From contig JAXBDG010000001.1 in the NCBI GenBank assembly GCA_036320915.1, forward strand, positions 3,370,001-3,434,000: a stretch of DNA of 64,000 bases, in the 5' to 3' direction. Made by a program: the position numbers and the translations under genes. The stretch comes from Linnemannia elongata (Eukaryota; Mortierellomycota; Mortierellomycetes; Mortierellales; Mortierellaceae). Under the pieces are notes generated by a model, which was given only the letters and a program-made list of their open reading frames with translations, had not been told where the DNA came from and ran no database searches. Each line of letters opens with the position of its first letter. The first letter of the stretch is position 1. Below, in pieces: positions 12,051 through 20,604 of this stretch.

Positions 12051-12693
12051 ATACTTTTCTTCCTTTCCTTCAAAAGAATCGAGCATTGCTCTTCTTTTTG
12101 AATACCTCTCTCAAAGATTGCACTAATACTACTACCACTACTAGCTGTAGCACATCTTTTTGTATTTTTATCAACTGTTACTTTCTCAATTAAAAAAGTA
12201 CTTTTAGTTTTCTCATAACTACTCTCGCTTCTTAAAAAGAACTTTGTACTTGAGCTTCTAACAGCAGCAGCAATTCATTCACTCCTCCTTAGTAGTTCGA
12301 ATGGTGTATTCTGGTGAGGGCCATTTGTCACAAAATGAAGAGAAGGATGGGGACAAACAGAGGCATCGGTCAAGTCGCCTTTTCGATATAGAGGGAAGAG
12401 AGTTCCCAATGCAGCACGTTTATCCGGAATTAACTGTTTTGACGTTTTGTTAAAGCTGGGCTGCTTTATCGTGTTATGTTCTTGCTGGAGCATTCTTCAA
12501 TCCTCCTTCGCTCAATGTCCCTGTGATCCACCTGTAGGATCAAAGTCGACGCGACGTCCCATCTGGACCGGCAATATTTATCTCACTCCTCCAAAATCAA
12601 CAGGAAAATTCATCTTATTCATTCAATCTCCCTTCCCAGTCACTCCTCTTCGTTCACTTTTTTAACTACAAACAAAAACACACACACGCAAAA
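12051..12693. other. Intergenic
   Basis: OPT 3' flank followed by the leader of the broken small membrane-protein gene. The last 30 nt (CTACAAACAAAAACACACAC...) closely match the leader before the start at 13866, so the 5' leader was duplicated with the gene. Confidence 0.6.
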
Positions 12694-13070
12694 ATGGAGA
12701 TTTGGATGCTGGTCTTCCTCGCCCTAATGGTCATCACGACACCTTACTGCTGCTGGGTACATCACCAAGCAAGCCGCGGGCAGCAATTCTGCACCATCAG
12801 GCAACTCGAACAATTCTCCTTGTCCTCGCACCATCTGTCAATAACAACTATAGCAACCTTCTTTACTGCTCTCTGCCTGCTGCTGCAACTGCCGCCAGAG
12901 GCGCAACATATACGAACAGCATAGGCTTCCAACTACAAGTCGTTCCTCCAATTGTCGTCGACATGTCTCCCGAAGCCACCTTGCCTGTGTATACACCGAA
13001 TCCATCAGTCCATGACATTCAGTTCTCGAGTCATCCACGGCTTACGTTTGTCATTACCATTCCGGACTAG
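12694..13070 (+). pseudogene. Frameshifted member of the LQVAP/QFSSHPRP small membrane-protein family
   Basis: The start frame gives MEIWMLVFLALMVITTPYCC, a hydrophobic N-terminus like that of the intact neighbour at 13866, but it stops at 12924 after an unrelated reading. The family C-terminus (GATYTNSIGFQLQVVPPIVV, then LPVYTPNPS and DIQFSSHPRL) lies in another frame that ends at 13070. Alignment with the intact copy places the shift just after the Cys-Cys-Trp, near 12755-12785. I see no splice pair that would fix it. It is either a pseudogene or carries a small sequence error. Confidence 0.75.
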
Positions 13071-13379
13071 TCGAGCCGGTGACAAGAATACAGTCTCGGC
13101 ATCCGTTGTACATACCCACCTCTCACCCATACACAGCCACATCTTTCGGTGACATTTTTAAGCATATACGTTACAACTACTTGCTTCCTTGCTGCAAGGA
13201 GAGAAAAAAAGGAGACTGAAAGAAAGTAGCCTGTGGCAGAAGATCAAAACGAATTAAGTTTTCCTCGCCCCTCTTCATTACAGTAGTAATGGTACCTGGA
13301 AAAGGCGATCTCAAATGAGACGCATATAGGCAAACCAGGCTTTTTTGCTTTTTATTCTCCCTTCTACTTCCACCCTCTA

Positions 13380-13450
13380 CGACAACAAGATCCAACACTG
13401 GCCCTCTGAGCGGCACCCGATCTCAAACGACTAATTCTGGCAGCGCAAGC
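13380..13450 (+). pseudogene. Relic of the internal repeat of the 14.57 kb pseudogene
   Basis: Translation in one frame gives TTRSNTGPLSGTRSQTTNS, which matches two internal units of the pseudogene at 14568-15190 (TTRFNTSPLSVTGLRT and TTIFKTGSLSGTRPQT). No start, membrane segment or family C-terminus surrounds it, so this looks like a scrap left by a decayed or recombined copy. Confidence 0.6.
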
Positions 13451-13668
13451 AAACAGCAGCAGAAGCGAAACAAGAGAAAAGATATGATAATCAACAGGAG
13501 AATGAATGTTGCTTGGGTTGGAACAATCACTTAGTGTTGGGGAGTATGAGCGTTTAATTCCTCCAATGACATGACGTCTGTAGTCTGTACAGTGAAGCAA
13601 AGTCGACGCGAAGTAAGAAGAAAAATCCTTTGGGCTGTTGTTTTTCTCAAACCTCCAAAAGAATAAAA

Positions 13669-13671
<3 letters not shown>

Positions 13672-13700
<29 letters not shown>
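13672..13700. repeat. Poly(A) homopolymer, 29 nt
   Basis: An A run about 165 nt upstream of the intact gene at 13866. Confidence 0.95.
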
Positions 13701-13702
<2 letters not shown>

Positions 13703-13865
13703 AAGACCCCCCTAGTCCTTTCTTTCATTCCTCAACAACAGCAGAATCAACTTTCAATACCTCTCATTCACACTCCCATCCACTCATCCTCTTTCATTCA
13801 CACCTCCACTCATTAACTCTTCACTCACTCGTTCCTTTCACTACAAACAAAAACACATACGCAAA

Positions 13866-14264
13866 ATGGACCTCTGGTTTCTTTTTCTTTTCGTCATATT
13901 TGTGATGATATGCTACTGTTGTTGTTGTACCGAGCCCCAAACCACCACGCAACATCCCAACGGCGCCATCAAACATCCTCAAACAGTCCTCCCGGTCCCC
14001 GCCCCGCCAACCAGCAACAACCCTCTTTACTGCCCTCCACCTGCGCCCACAGCCACCAGTGGAACGACATATACCAACACCATGGGTATTCAGCTACAGG
14101 TCGCCCCTCCAGTTGTTGTCAACATGGATCCCGATGCCCCGCTGCCTGTTTACACACCCAATCCATCATTCCAGGACATTCAGTTCTCGAGTCATCCCAG
14201 GCCTACCGTTGTCACCATCGCTGCCGAAGACCCCGAACCCGCGGAGCCAGTGACGAGAGCATAG
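13866..14264 (+). CDS. Small N-terminally anchored protein, LQVAP/QFSSHPRP family, intact
   Basis: 132 aa, single exon, not recognised as any known family. Residues 2-16 are strongly hydrophobic (LWFLFLFVIFVMI) and run straight into CYCCCC, a Cys cluster at a membrane border where palmitoylation would be plausible. A Pro/Thr/Asn-rich linker follows, then the conserved block: YTNTMGIQLQVAPPVVVNM, PLPVYTPNPS and IQFSSHPRPTVVTI. It ends with an acidic Glu/Pro tail. No N-terminal basic residues and no clear cleavage site, so the helix is more likely an anchor than a signal peptide. The leader and start context match the frameshifted copy at 12694. It is the reference member for the cluster. Confidence 0.78.
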   Translation: MDLWFLFLFVIFVMICYCCCCTEPQTTTQHPNGAIKHPQTVLPVPAPPTSNNPLYCPPPAPTATSGTTYTNTMGIQLQVAPPVVVNMDPDAPLPVYTPNPSFQDIQFSSHPRPTVVTIAAEDPEPAEPVTRA

Positions 14265-14567
14265 TTTTAACAAGGCACATACCTCGCTCACTTTTTGTAT
14301 ATACCCCCTCTTATGCAATAATACACCCAGCATACATGAAGAGAATTGATGCTTGGTTTCGTTGTGATATTTTGAGGCAACAGAGAGGGAAAGAGACAAG
14401 GAACAGTGGGCTGTTGGCAAGAGATTAAAGTTCCCCTCGCCCCCTGATTCATCAGTAATCGTATCTGGCAATTGGTCGCAATTTGAACACACGTTAGTCA
14501 ATGGAAAAGAATTTTTAGGTTTTCAGCATCTTCCGCCCTCATCACCACCCTTGACTCCAGAGAACGA

Positions 14568-15190
14568 ATGACAGACATGAACGCCACATTACTGTACGTC
14601 TCAATCGCATTTCTTTTACTGATAGTCCTAGTCCTGAACGTTTTCGCTTACGAACCAAACCAAAAACCAAAGACACCCGTGACCGAGGATCCGTTTTGGG
14701 CGAAAACACTCAATAATCCCTACTAAGTGCCACCATCTCAAGGCGCACCTGCTTCAGCTTCACCACCCTCTTCAACAACAAGATTCAACACCAGCCCTCT
14801 GAGTGTCACAGGACTTCGGACGAATACCTCCAGCAGCACCAACAAAGGAGACAGTTCGTTTTGGACCAAGACACGAAACAAGCCCCACTACGTCCTTCCT
14901 TCTGCAACAGTATCGATACCCTCTCCAACAACAATATTTAAAACCGGTTCTTTGAGCGGCACTCGACCTCAGACAGCTTCTCCGCTCACCTCTGACAAAG
15001 GTGATTCATTTTGGACAATGTACACGCAACAACTCTCACTACGTTGTTTCGACCAGTTCTATTATCGCCACAAGCCGCTCCCCTAGTCACCGTTATCGAC
15101 ATGCCTAGTTCGATCCTTCCTGTCTACCAAGAATTCTCGAAGCATCCTCGACCCAACGTCTCCATGACCATCCCAGACTCCGAGCGATGA
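14568..15190 (+). pseudogene. Decayed LQVAP/QFSSHPRP family member with internal repeats
   Basis: The start region (ATG 14568 or 14577) gives MNATLLYVSIAFLLLIVLVL, an N-terminal membrane segment. The frame then meets TAA at 14724-14726, right after DPFWAKTLNNPY, and continues open in the same frame to 15086. That stretch holds repeated units with DPFW/SSFW/DSFW motifs alternating with a TTRFNTSPLS-type motif. Near 15030 the family C-terminus moves to another frame: APLVTVIDMPSSILPVY and EFSKHPRPNVSMTI, ending at the TGA at 15188-15190. One in-frame stop and one frameshift mean no full product. A 49-52 aa membrane peptide could still be made from the 5' part. Confidence 0.7.
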
Positions 15191-15719
15191 ATGTACCGAA
15201 AGCACGACTATACCCTTGCATGTAGTTTACACAAGCTGTAGCACACTCCTTCTTTGATCCCCTTTGTACATAAAACGCCCCTGCCTCCCCTACTTCTTAA
15301 TACAGCAGCCTACGTTACATGGTTCATTTATTGTCAAAAATTTCAGTTAACCTTCCACACTGATGTTGGGAAAAGATGGCGAGTGAGATTAAATCGAATC
15401 CTCTGCCAAAGTGCTGGGACCCAAACGCATGTGTCGACAGTACTTGCCATAACGCCGTTCTGGCGAGAAGTAGCGTCTTTAAAAGCAGAAGCGCGGTGTG
15501 TCCAAGCCCCAGGATTGTCGTGGGGTAGAGTGTAAAACGGATAACTTGACTGTTCCTTGAGCTCTTCTTTACTCCTTTCATCAACTTTCGATCCACTCAC
15601 TTTACTTCCACTCGTTTCCTTCCTTCCAACTTCCAACGTCATACTCAGTTCCATCACTCCTTTCTCCTCCCTTTACATACTCTTACAACTACATCTCTGT
15701 CATATCAAAGTAAAAACCA
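15191..15719. other. Intergenic
   Basis: Spacer and pyrimidine-rich leader of the next family member. No other feature seen. Confidence 0.6.
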
Positions 15720-16517
15720 ATGTCAGTGATTGTCGTCCTCATCTTTGTTACAATTGTCCTTCTACTAGTGGCAGCCTTCAAAAGCATGTCGAATCTCTAC
15801 GGCCCTGAAACCGGCAACATCACTCAAAACAACACATCAAATCAAACGCCACCAATCGAGCGGCGAGATGGGTTCATCGTCCTCAAACCACGCACCCCCT
15901 CGGACAACACCAGCATTACCAACAGCAACAACTACAACAATAGCTTCATGAAAGCATCCAAACCCGCCATCATCCCCAAGCCCATCGAGAGAATCAACGG
16001 AGCGATCGTTATCAATCCACGAGCATCAGAACCCGTTTCTTTGACAATACCAGCTGTCACTACCCACTACAAACCACCTCCTGTTCCTTCTGTCTGGGGT
16101 TCCGCTCCTCGCACGAACCCTCCTCGAGCTCAACAGCAGCAGCTTATCATTTCGCCATCACTAGCTGCCTTCCCACCAAAAGAGTACACCAATAGCATGG
16201 GAATTCGATTGCAAGTCGCTCCAACTGCATCATCATCGTTAATACCAATAGCAGCACCAACAACCTCTGCAACATTGTCTGATACCCCTTCATCACCAGA
16301 TCCAGTGTATGCGCGCTCATCTCAGGAGAGTGGACAAGCTCATACTGCTCTCACGATCGACGATCAGACGCCCACCCCTGCACCTGCACAAGCACAATAT
16401 CCGCAACAGCCCTATTCATTGGAAGGTATCCAGTTCTCGAGCCATCCAAGACCCAACGTGGCGATCGTCATTCAGGACGACGAAAACACCAACACTTCTG
16501 GATCTACTTCGATCTAA
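15720..16517 (+). CDS. LQVAP/QFSSHPRP family protein, long form, intact
   Basis: 265 aa, single exon. Residues 1-18 form a hydrophobic helix (MSVIVVLIFVTIVLLLVAAF) with no basic residue before it. It is followed by a repeated pair, IERRDGFIVLKPR (about 42-54) and IERINGAIVINPR (about 87-99), so this member carries an internal duplication of its own. The family block is split: YTNSMGIRLQVAP near 156-168, then a Ser/Thr/Pro-rich insertion, then GIQFSSHPRPNVAIVI near 239-254 and an acidic Ser/Thr tail. It is probably membrane-anchored by the N-terminus. Function unknown; no catalytic motif is visible. Confidence 0.8.
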   Translation: MSVIVVLIFVTIVLLLVAAFKSMSNLYGPETGNITQNNTSNQTPPIERRDGFIVLKPRTPSDNTSITNSNNYNNSFMKASKPAIIPKPIERINGAIVINPRASEPVSLTIPAVTTHYKPPPVPSVWGSAPRTNPPRAQQQQLIISPSLAAFPPKEYTNSMGIRLQVAPTASSSLIPIAAPTTSATLSDTPSSPDPVYARSSQESGQAHTALTIDDQTPTPAPAQAQYPQQPYSLEGIQFSSHPRPNVAIVIQDDENTNTSGSTSI

Positions 16518-17482
16518 TCTGCGTGGTCCATCCTTCACCTCTTTGTCATCCTTGATACCCTCATAATCTTTTTGGGAAAACATTGTACAATACAAACGCG
16601 TTTTTTCTTTCTTTCAGGTAGCATGGTGCAAGGACCATGTTGTTGTTTTATGAGCGGTTTTGAATATTTAAGAGTTTTTTTGTTACTTCCACAGCGAGGG
16701 TCATTCTTTGAAGAGCAAAGGGTTGCCAGATACCCTTTACGCCCTTTATTGTCCAACTTGAAGTTCGTAGTCGACCTCGGATGACCAATGAACATCAGAT
16801 GCAGTATTTCTCACAACAAGAAAGGGTCATTGGGGTATGCATTGTGGGACGACTTTGACTGATCTTGGTCTGATATAAACCCGAAATAGCAACAAGTATG
16901 AACGAAGGTCAGACAAACAAGCCTGACGGGACAGAAGGGCGGGAAAGTCAACAACCGACAGTCGAGAAAAGAAAGTGTTGAGTGGTACACAAGAGGGACA
17001 GAGAGGGAATGAATATGCCAAAGAAAAAGCAGTGAAGTGCTCTCAAAAAAAAAAAAAAAAAAAGGACATCAGAGGAGAAAGTGACCCCGGTATGGATCCT
17101 TCCTTTCAACAACCATCCCCATACAGCCGAAAACCTTATTCTTGTTCAAAAATAACAACAACAGAACATTGAGTTGGTGCAACAATAAACATGAAGAGAG
17201 CAACAAAAGCAGTCAATGCTTGGCGACTTTCGACTTTGTGGGTTCCCCCCACCCTGAATCGCCCTGGCGCCTCAATAGGAGAAGAAATAAAATCCAGACC
17301 AGACACACTTCTTTTTTTTTTTTTTTTTTTTTTTTTTTTCTTCTATCACCACTTCAAATCCTCGGTACACCGTCCGCATCGTCCTCGTTTCTTTTCAAGA
17401 AGTCCCACCCGCAAGCCGCTTCTACATACAAGCAGCCCACACACCTCCGTTGAACAAGGGCACAACCACATAAACCAATAAA
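16518..17482. other. Intergenic
   Basis: Boundary between the two small-protein families. It holds an A run (about 17045-17063) and a T28 run (17312-17339) about 145 nt upstream of the first CaaX gene. No gene seen. Confidence 0.6.
17312..17339. repeat. Poly(T) homopolymer in promoter/leader, 28 nt
   Basis: An uninterrupted T run upstream of the gene at 17483. A similar run sits upstream of the third CaaX gene, so poly(dT) may be part of these promoters. Confidence 0.9.
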
Positions 17483-17857
17483 ATGGATCCACACGCCCAC
17501 GTCCAAGCAGAGTTCAATCAGTATGCAGATGAACGGTTAAAAGAACGCATCATCACCACAGACTACCCCGATACAACCCTCACCTCTTTGCCCCCTTCCG
17601 CGGCACCTATGACTGCCATTACCGATGCTCCCATCGCTACCGCACCCATGGATGCCACTGCGATTCCTGGTGGCGATATTACTGGAGCTGCGCTCGTGGC
17701 TCCCGGACAGGTCCCTGATCCGGCAGGTGGAGACTGCTGTTGTTGGGGTTGCAGCGATTGCGGTGATTGCGGTGGAGGTGATTGTGGTAGTGGCGATTGT
17801 GGTGGTGGTGGTGGCGATTGCGGTGGTGGCGGCGGTGGTGGCTGCACCATTATGTGA
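17483..17857 (+). CDS. Cys/Gly-rich protein with C-terminal CaaX box (CTIM)
   Basis: 124 aa, single exon, unrecognised family. The N-terminal half is ordinary (MDPHAHVQAEFNQYADERLK), the middle is Ala/Pro/Thr-rich with APMDATAIPGGDI and GQVPDPAGG, and the last 43 residues hold about ten Cys in DCG-type repeats. The chain ends exactly in CTIM, a textbook CaaX motif. With Met in the last position, farnesylation, AAX proteolysis and carboxymethylation are expected, placing the protein on the cytosolic face of a membrane. No signal peptide is present, which fits. The Cys tail could be palmitoylated or bind metal. AATAAA follows the stop by about 10 nt. Genes 2 and 3 of the series follow on the same strand. 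Confidence 0.82.
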   Translation: MDPHAHVQAEFNQYADERLKERIITTDYPDTTLTSLPPSAAPMTAITDAPIATAPMDATAIPGGDITGAALVAPGQVPDPAGGDCCCWGCSDCGDCGGGDCGSGDCGGGGGDCGGGGGGGCTIM

Positions 17858-18719
17858 ACAACAATTCAACAATAAAATATACCCGTATTCAAACTTTTCT
17901 CACCCTCTGTTTTCTTTTCTTTTTGGTTTCATGCCACGCCTATGATGTGTGACAGGTCTGAGAGTTGCTTATCGTGTCTCACTCCTTTGTGAAGTTCCCT
18001 CTGGGGGGAGGTTGGCTCGGATGTGGATGGACATTTGAAAAGAAAGACTACGCGCGTCTTGAGACGATTAAGCAATTGGAACAAATGTCGCCCCTGAGAA
18101 CTTAAGTCGCGTCGCTGGTAGACTATCAATAGATGCGCCTCTTCCTTTTTTATTCATCCTCTTTGAAAAAGCCCCAGTACGATCTTCGAGACTCTCATCC
18201 TCGGAGCTGTGAATAAATAGATCCCAAATGTGCCACGATACAAGTGTAGGCGCGGGGAGGTGCATCGATGCTTTGGGGAAAAAAAAAAGACGCTGACAAA
18301 AAAGAGCATATTAGATTCCCGCGCCGCTCAAAGTTTTTTTTTTTTTCTCTTGATCACACCTTGTTTTTTTAATCTGCATGTTTTGGGCTGTGGTTGTAGT
18401 TTGCCTGCTCTCACCTTACATCAACAGATCGGTTTACCCTCTTGCTCAGTGTCACTTATTCCCCCTCGGACTGGGTACACCAATTTTGCATACCCACATT
18501 CAGTAGTGAGGGTCAAAAAGGCTTTATTCTCATGTCGAAGAGAAAGCGAAACTTACGTGGGCAAAAATAACCTGTTTCTCATCCTTGTTGCATTTTGAGT
18601 TTTCTTGGCCCCCCGCCTTTAAAAAGGACGAACAATAGACAAAATATCAGGCACACTTTATCCAGAAACCGCCTTCGATCCTCTCTTCCTCCTGACCACA
18701 CACGACTACATACAAGATC
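17858..18719. other. Intergenic between CaaX genes 1 and 2
   Basis: No gene seen. Short A/T runs are present, and the sequence ends in a leader with a start context (CATGGATCC) like that of the previous gene (AATGGATCC). Confidence 0.55.
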
Positions 18720-19052
18720 ATGGATCCAGCAGCCCAAGAACAAGCAGAGTCGGAAAAACAACAGCAACAACAGCAAAGATCAAACGTCATCGTTAATAAC
18801 AACCTCGTCTTACTCGACACACCAATCATCCATCACTCAGATCATTGTCACAGCCACTTGTCAACAACAACCGACATCACCCCTGCGATTGTCGCCTCCG
18901 CGCCAGAACCTCAGGGCCTCATGGATGCCACTCTGTCGACCGATATCGCACCTGTCCAAGTTGCCTCTGCCGCCGGACAAACATCGGGCGATTCTGACGA
19001 CTGCTGTTGTGGTGATAGTGACGGTGATGGTGATTGCTGCATCATCATGTAG
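18720..19052 (+). CDS. Small CaaX protein (CIIM) with short Cys tail
   Basis: 110 aa, single exon. It starts MDPAAQEQAESEKQ with a short polyQ, has a His/Asp/Cys patch (HHSDHCHSH) at about 38-46, and then GLMDATLSTDIAPVQVASAAGQ. That segment aligns with the middle of gene 1 (MDAT, DI, A-GQ), showing common descent beyond the tail. The tail is short: DDCCCGDSDGDGDCCIIM. It ends exactly in the CaaX box CIIM. It lacks a signal peptide and membrane helix, so membrane association would depend on prenylation, possibly helped by the neighbouring Cys residues. AATAAATAAA lies just after the stop. Confidence 0.78.
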   Translation: MDPAAQEQAESEKQQQQQQRSNVIVNNNLVLLDTPIIHHSDHCHSHLSTTTDITPAIVASAPEPQGLMDATLSTDIAPVQVASAAGQTSGDSDDCCCGDSDGDGDCCIIM

Positions 19053-19213
19053 AAAGAGAGAAATAAATAAACATGTAACAACCCCTTCAGCTAGGTGATA
19101 TGTCACGATGTTTTGCAAAATCCTGGCTGGCCCCGCCTTTCTTGGCTTGCCGAGAAAGTGAAAGAGTGATTTTTCTCTTACATGTTGTTGCCACCAAAAC
19201 AAAATCATGACAT

Positions 19214-19215
<2 letters not shown>

Positions 19216-19266
<51 letters not shown>
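19216..19266. repeat. (GT)n microsatellite
   Basis: A GT dinucleotide run of about 50 nt. Confidence 0.95.
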
Positions 19267-19267
<1 letters not shown>

Positions 19268-20479
19268 GGTGATGGTGGCGTTAACCGATAAAAAAAAGTA
19301 GAAGGGAAAAGCCCCTAACCCACTGTCATTTTTTTGTTGCCTGTGCACCGCCATCCTTACCCGAAAGCCCAGAATTCCCAACTGGTCAAACAATGAGTGA
19401 TAAAAATACTGGGGCTGAGACCAAACTGTGAGACCGAGAAGATTGAACTGATAACGGTTGACAAAAATAAACAAGTCCTCAAAGAATGTGTTCACCCTCC
19501 GTTCCATTAGCATGAAGCATTGGGCGTTCCTGCAGCTTCCCTTCCCTCTCCCCTACCCTCATCCTCTCTTCCTCTTCCCCTCTCTCCTTTCCTTGTGCTC
19601 GTGCCTTTTTTTTCTCTTACGCCTTTACGCCCTCACATGCAGTTTTGGGTTTCTAGAATGTTATGTTCTGTCCAACATTCAAAAATAGGAGTGGAAACGA
19701 AGAAACCCAATTCGACCCCACTTCACCTGTCCAGCTGCCACAAAATCCAAATAGTCATGCAAAAAAACGGAGGGGAAGTACACGCGGAAAAGAACGGCGA
19801 GAATAGAAGGAATTGACGGAATTGTGAACATGAAAAAGAAAGGGAAAGAGAAGAATAGATGAAAATGCAATTGAAGGAGAAAGGATCCTTCCCTTGGCCA
19901 TGAGAGAGAGAGAGAGTGAGTGAGTGAGAGAGAGAGAGAGAGAGAGAGTGACAGAAAGCAAGAGGGCGTAAAGAGTGAGGAAGGATAAAAAAAAAAGGGA
20001 TGAAAAGAACGACGACCGGAAATTCAAACATTGAGAATGCTCACAATGAAAATAGACATAGAGACGCAGCTCAGAACCCCGTGTGTTCAATTTTCCTTTC
20101 TCTCTTCTCTTTTTTACCACCGCCACTCCCTCCCTCTCGGTCGCCACACACCGAGAGAGTGAGAGGAAGAGGAGAACAAGCGAAGGCCAATTGCCCAAAA
20201 GTCAATAATTCCAAAAATAACCCGCAAGAAAAGGTAATGAAAGGGATACTTGACTTGCTTGGCCTTCAGTACATAGAGAGTAGGTAGATTGGCCATTCAG
20301 TCGATGTACTACCACACTCGCACCAACAAGTATATATACCTCTGTTGGAACGCGTCCAAAAAAAAAAAAAAAAAAAAGCTACCACACCAACGTCTTTTGT
20401 TTTCTTTTCACACTTCCCTATTTTTTTTTTCTTTCGCTTTTTGTTATATCCTTGTCAGCCCTTCCACTCCATCTCCCAC

Positions 20480-20481
<2 letters not shown>

Positions 20482-20510
<29 letters not shown>
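20482..20510. repeat. Poly(T) homopolymer upstream of CaaX gene 3
   Basis: A T29 run about 95 nt upstream of the start codon, comparable to the run before CaaX gene 1. Confidence 0.9.
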
Positions 20511-20514
<4 letters not shown>

Positions 20515-20604
20515 CACTGAGTTACTCCTTTTCAACTGCACCTTAGCATACATATAAATATCAAAACATCCCACAAACCACACAACACGAATCAACAGGC
20601 CGAC

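Larger units (their letters stand above)
13071..13865. other. Intergenic with a relic of the same gene family
   Basis: It contains a relic repeat unit near 13380-13450 (separate entry), an A29 run at 13672-13700, and the leader of the next gene (CACTACAAACAAAAACACATA). Nothing else coding is seen. Confidence 0.55.
19053..20604. other. Intergenic between CaaX genes 2 and 3
   Basis: About 1.5 kb without a gene. It includes a GT tract, GA tracts (about 19902-19949), TATA-like TATATATA (about 20331-20339) and a T29 run (20482-20510), all upstream of gene 3. Confidence 0.55.
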
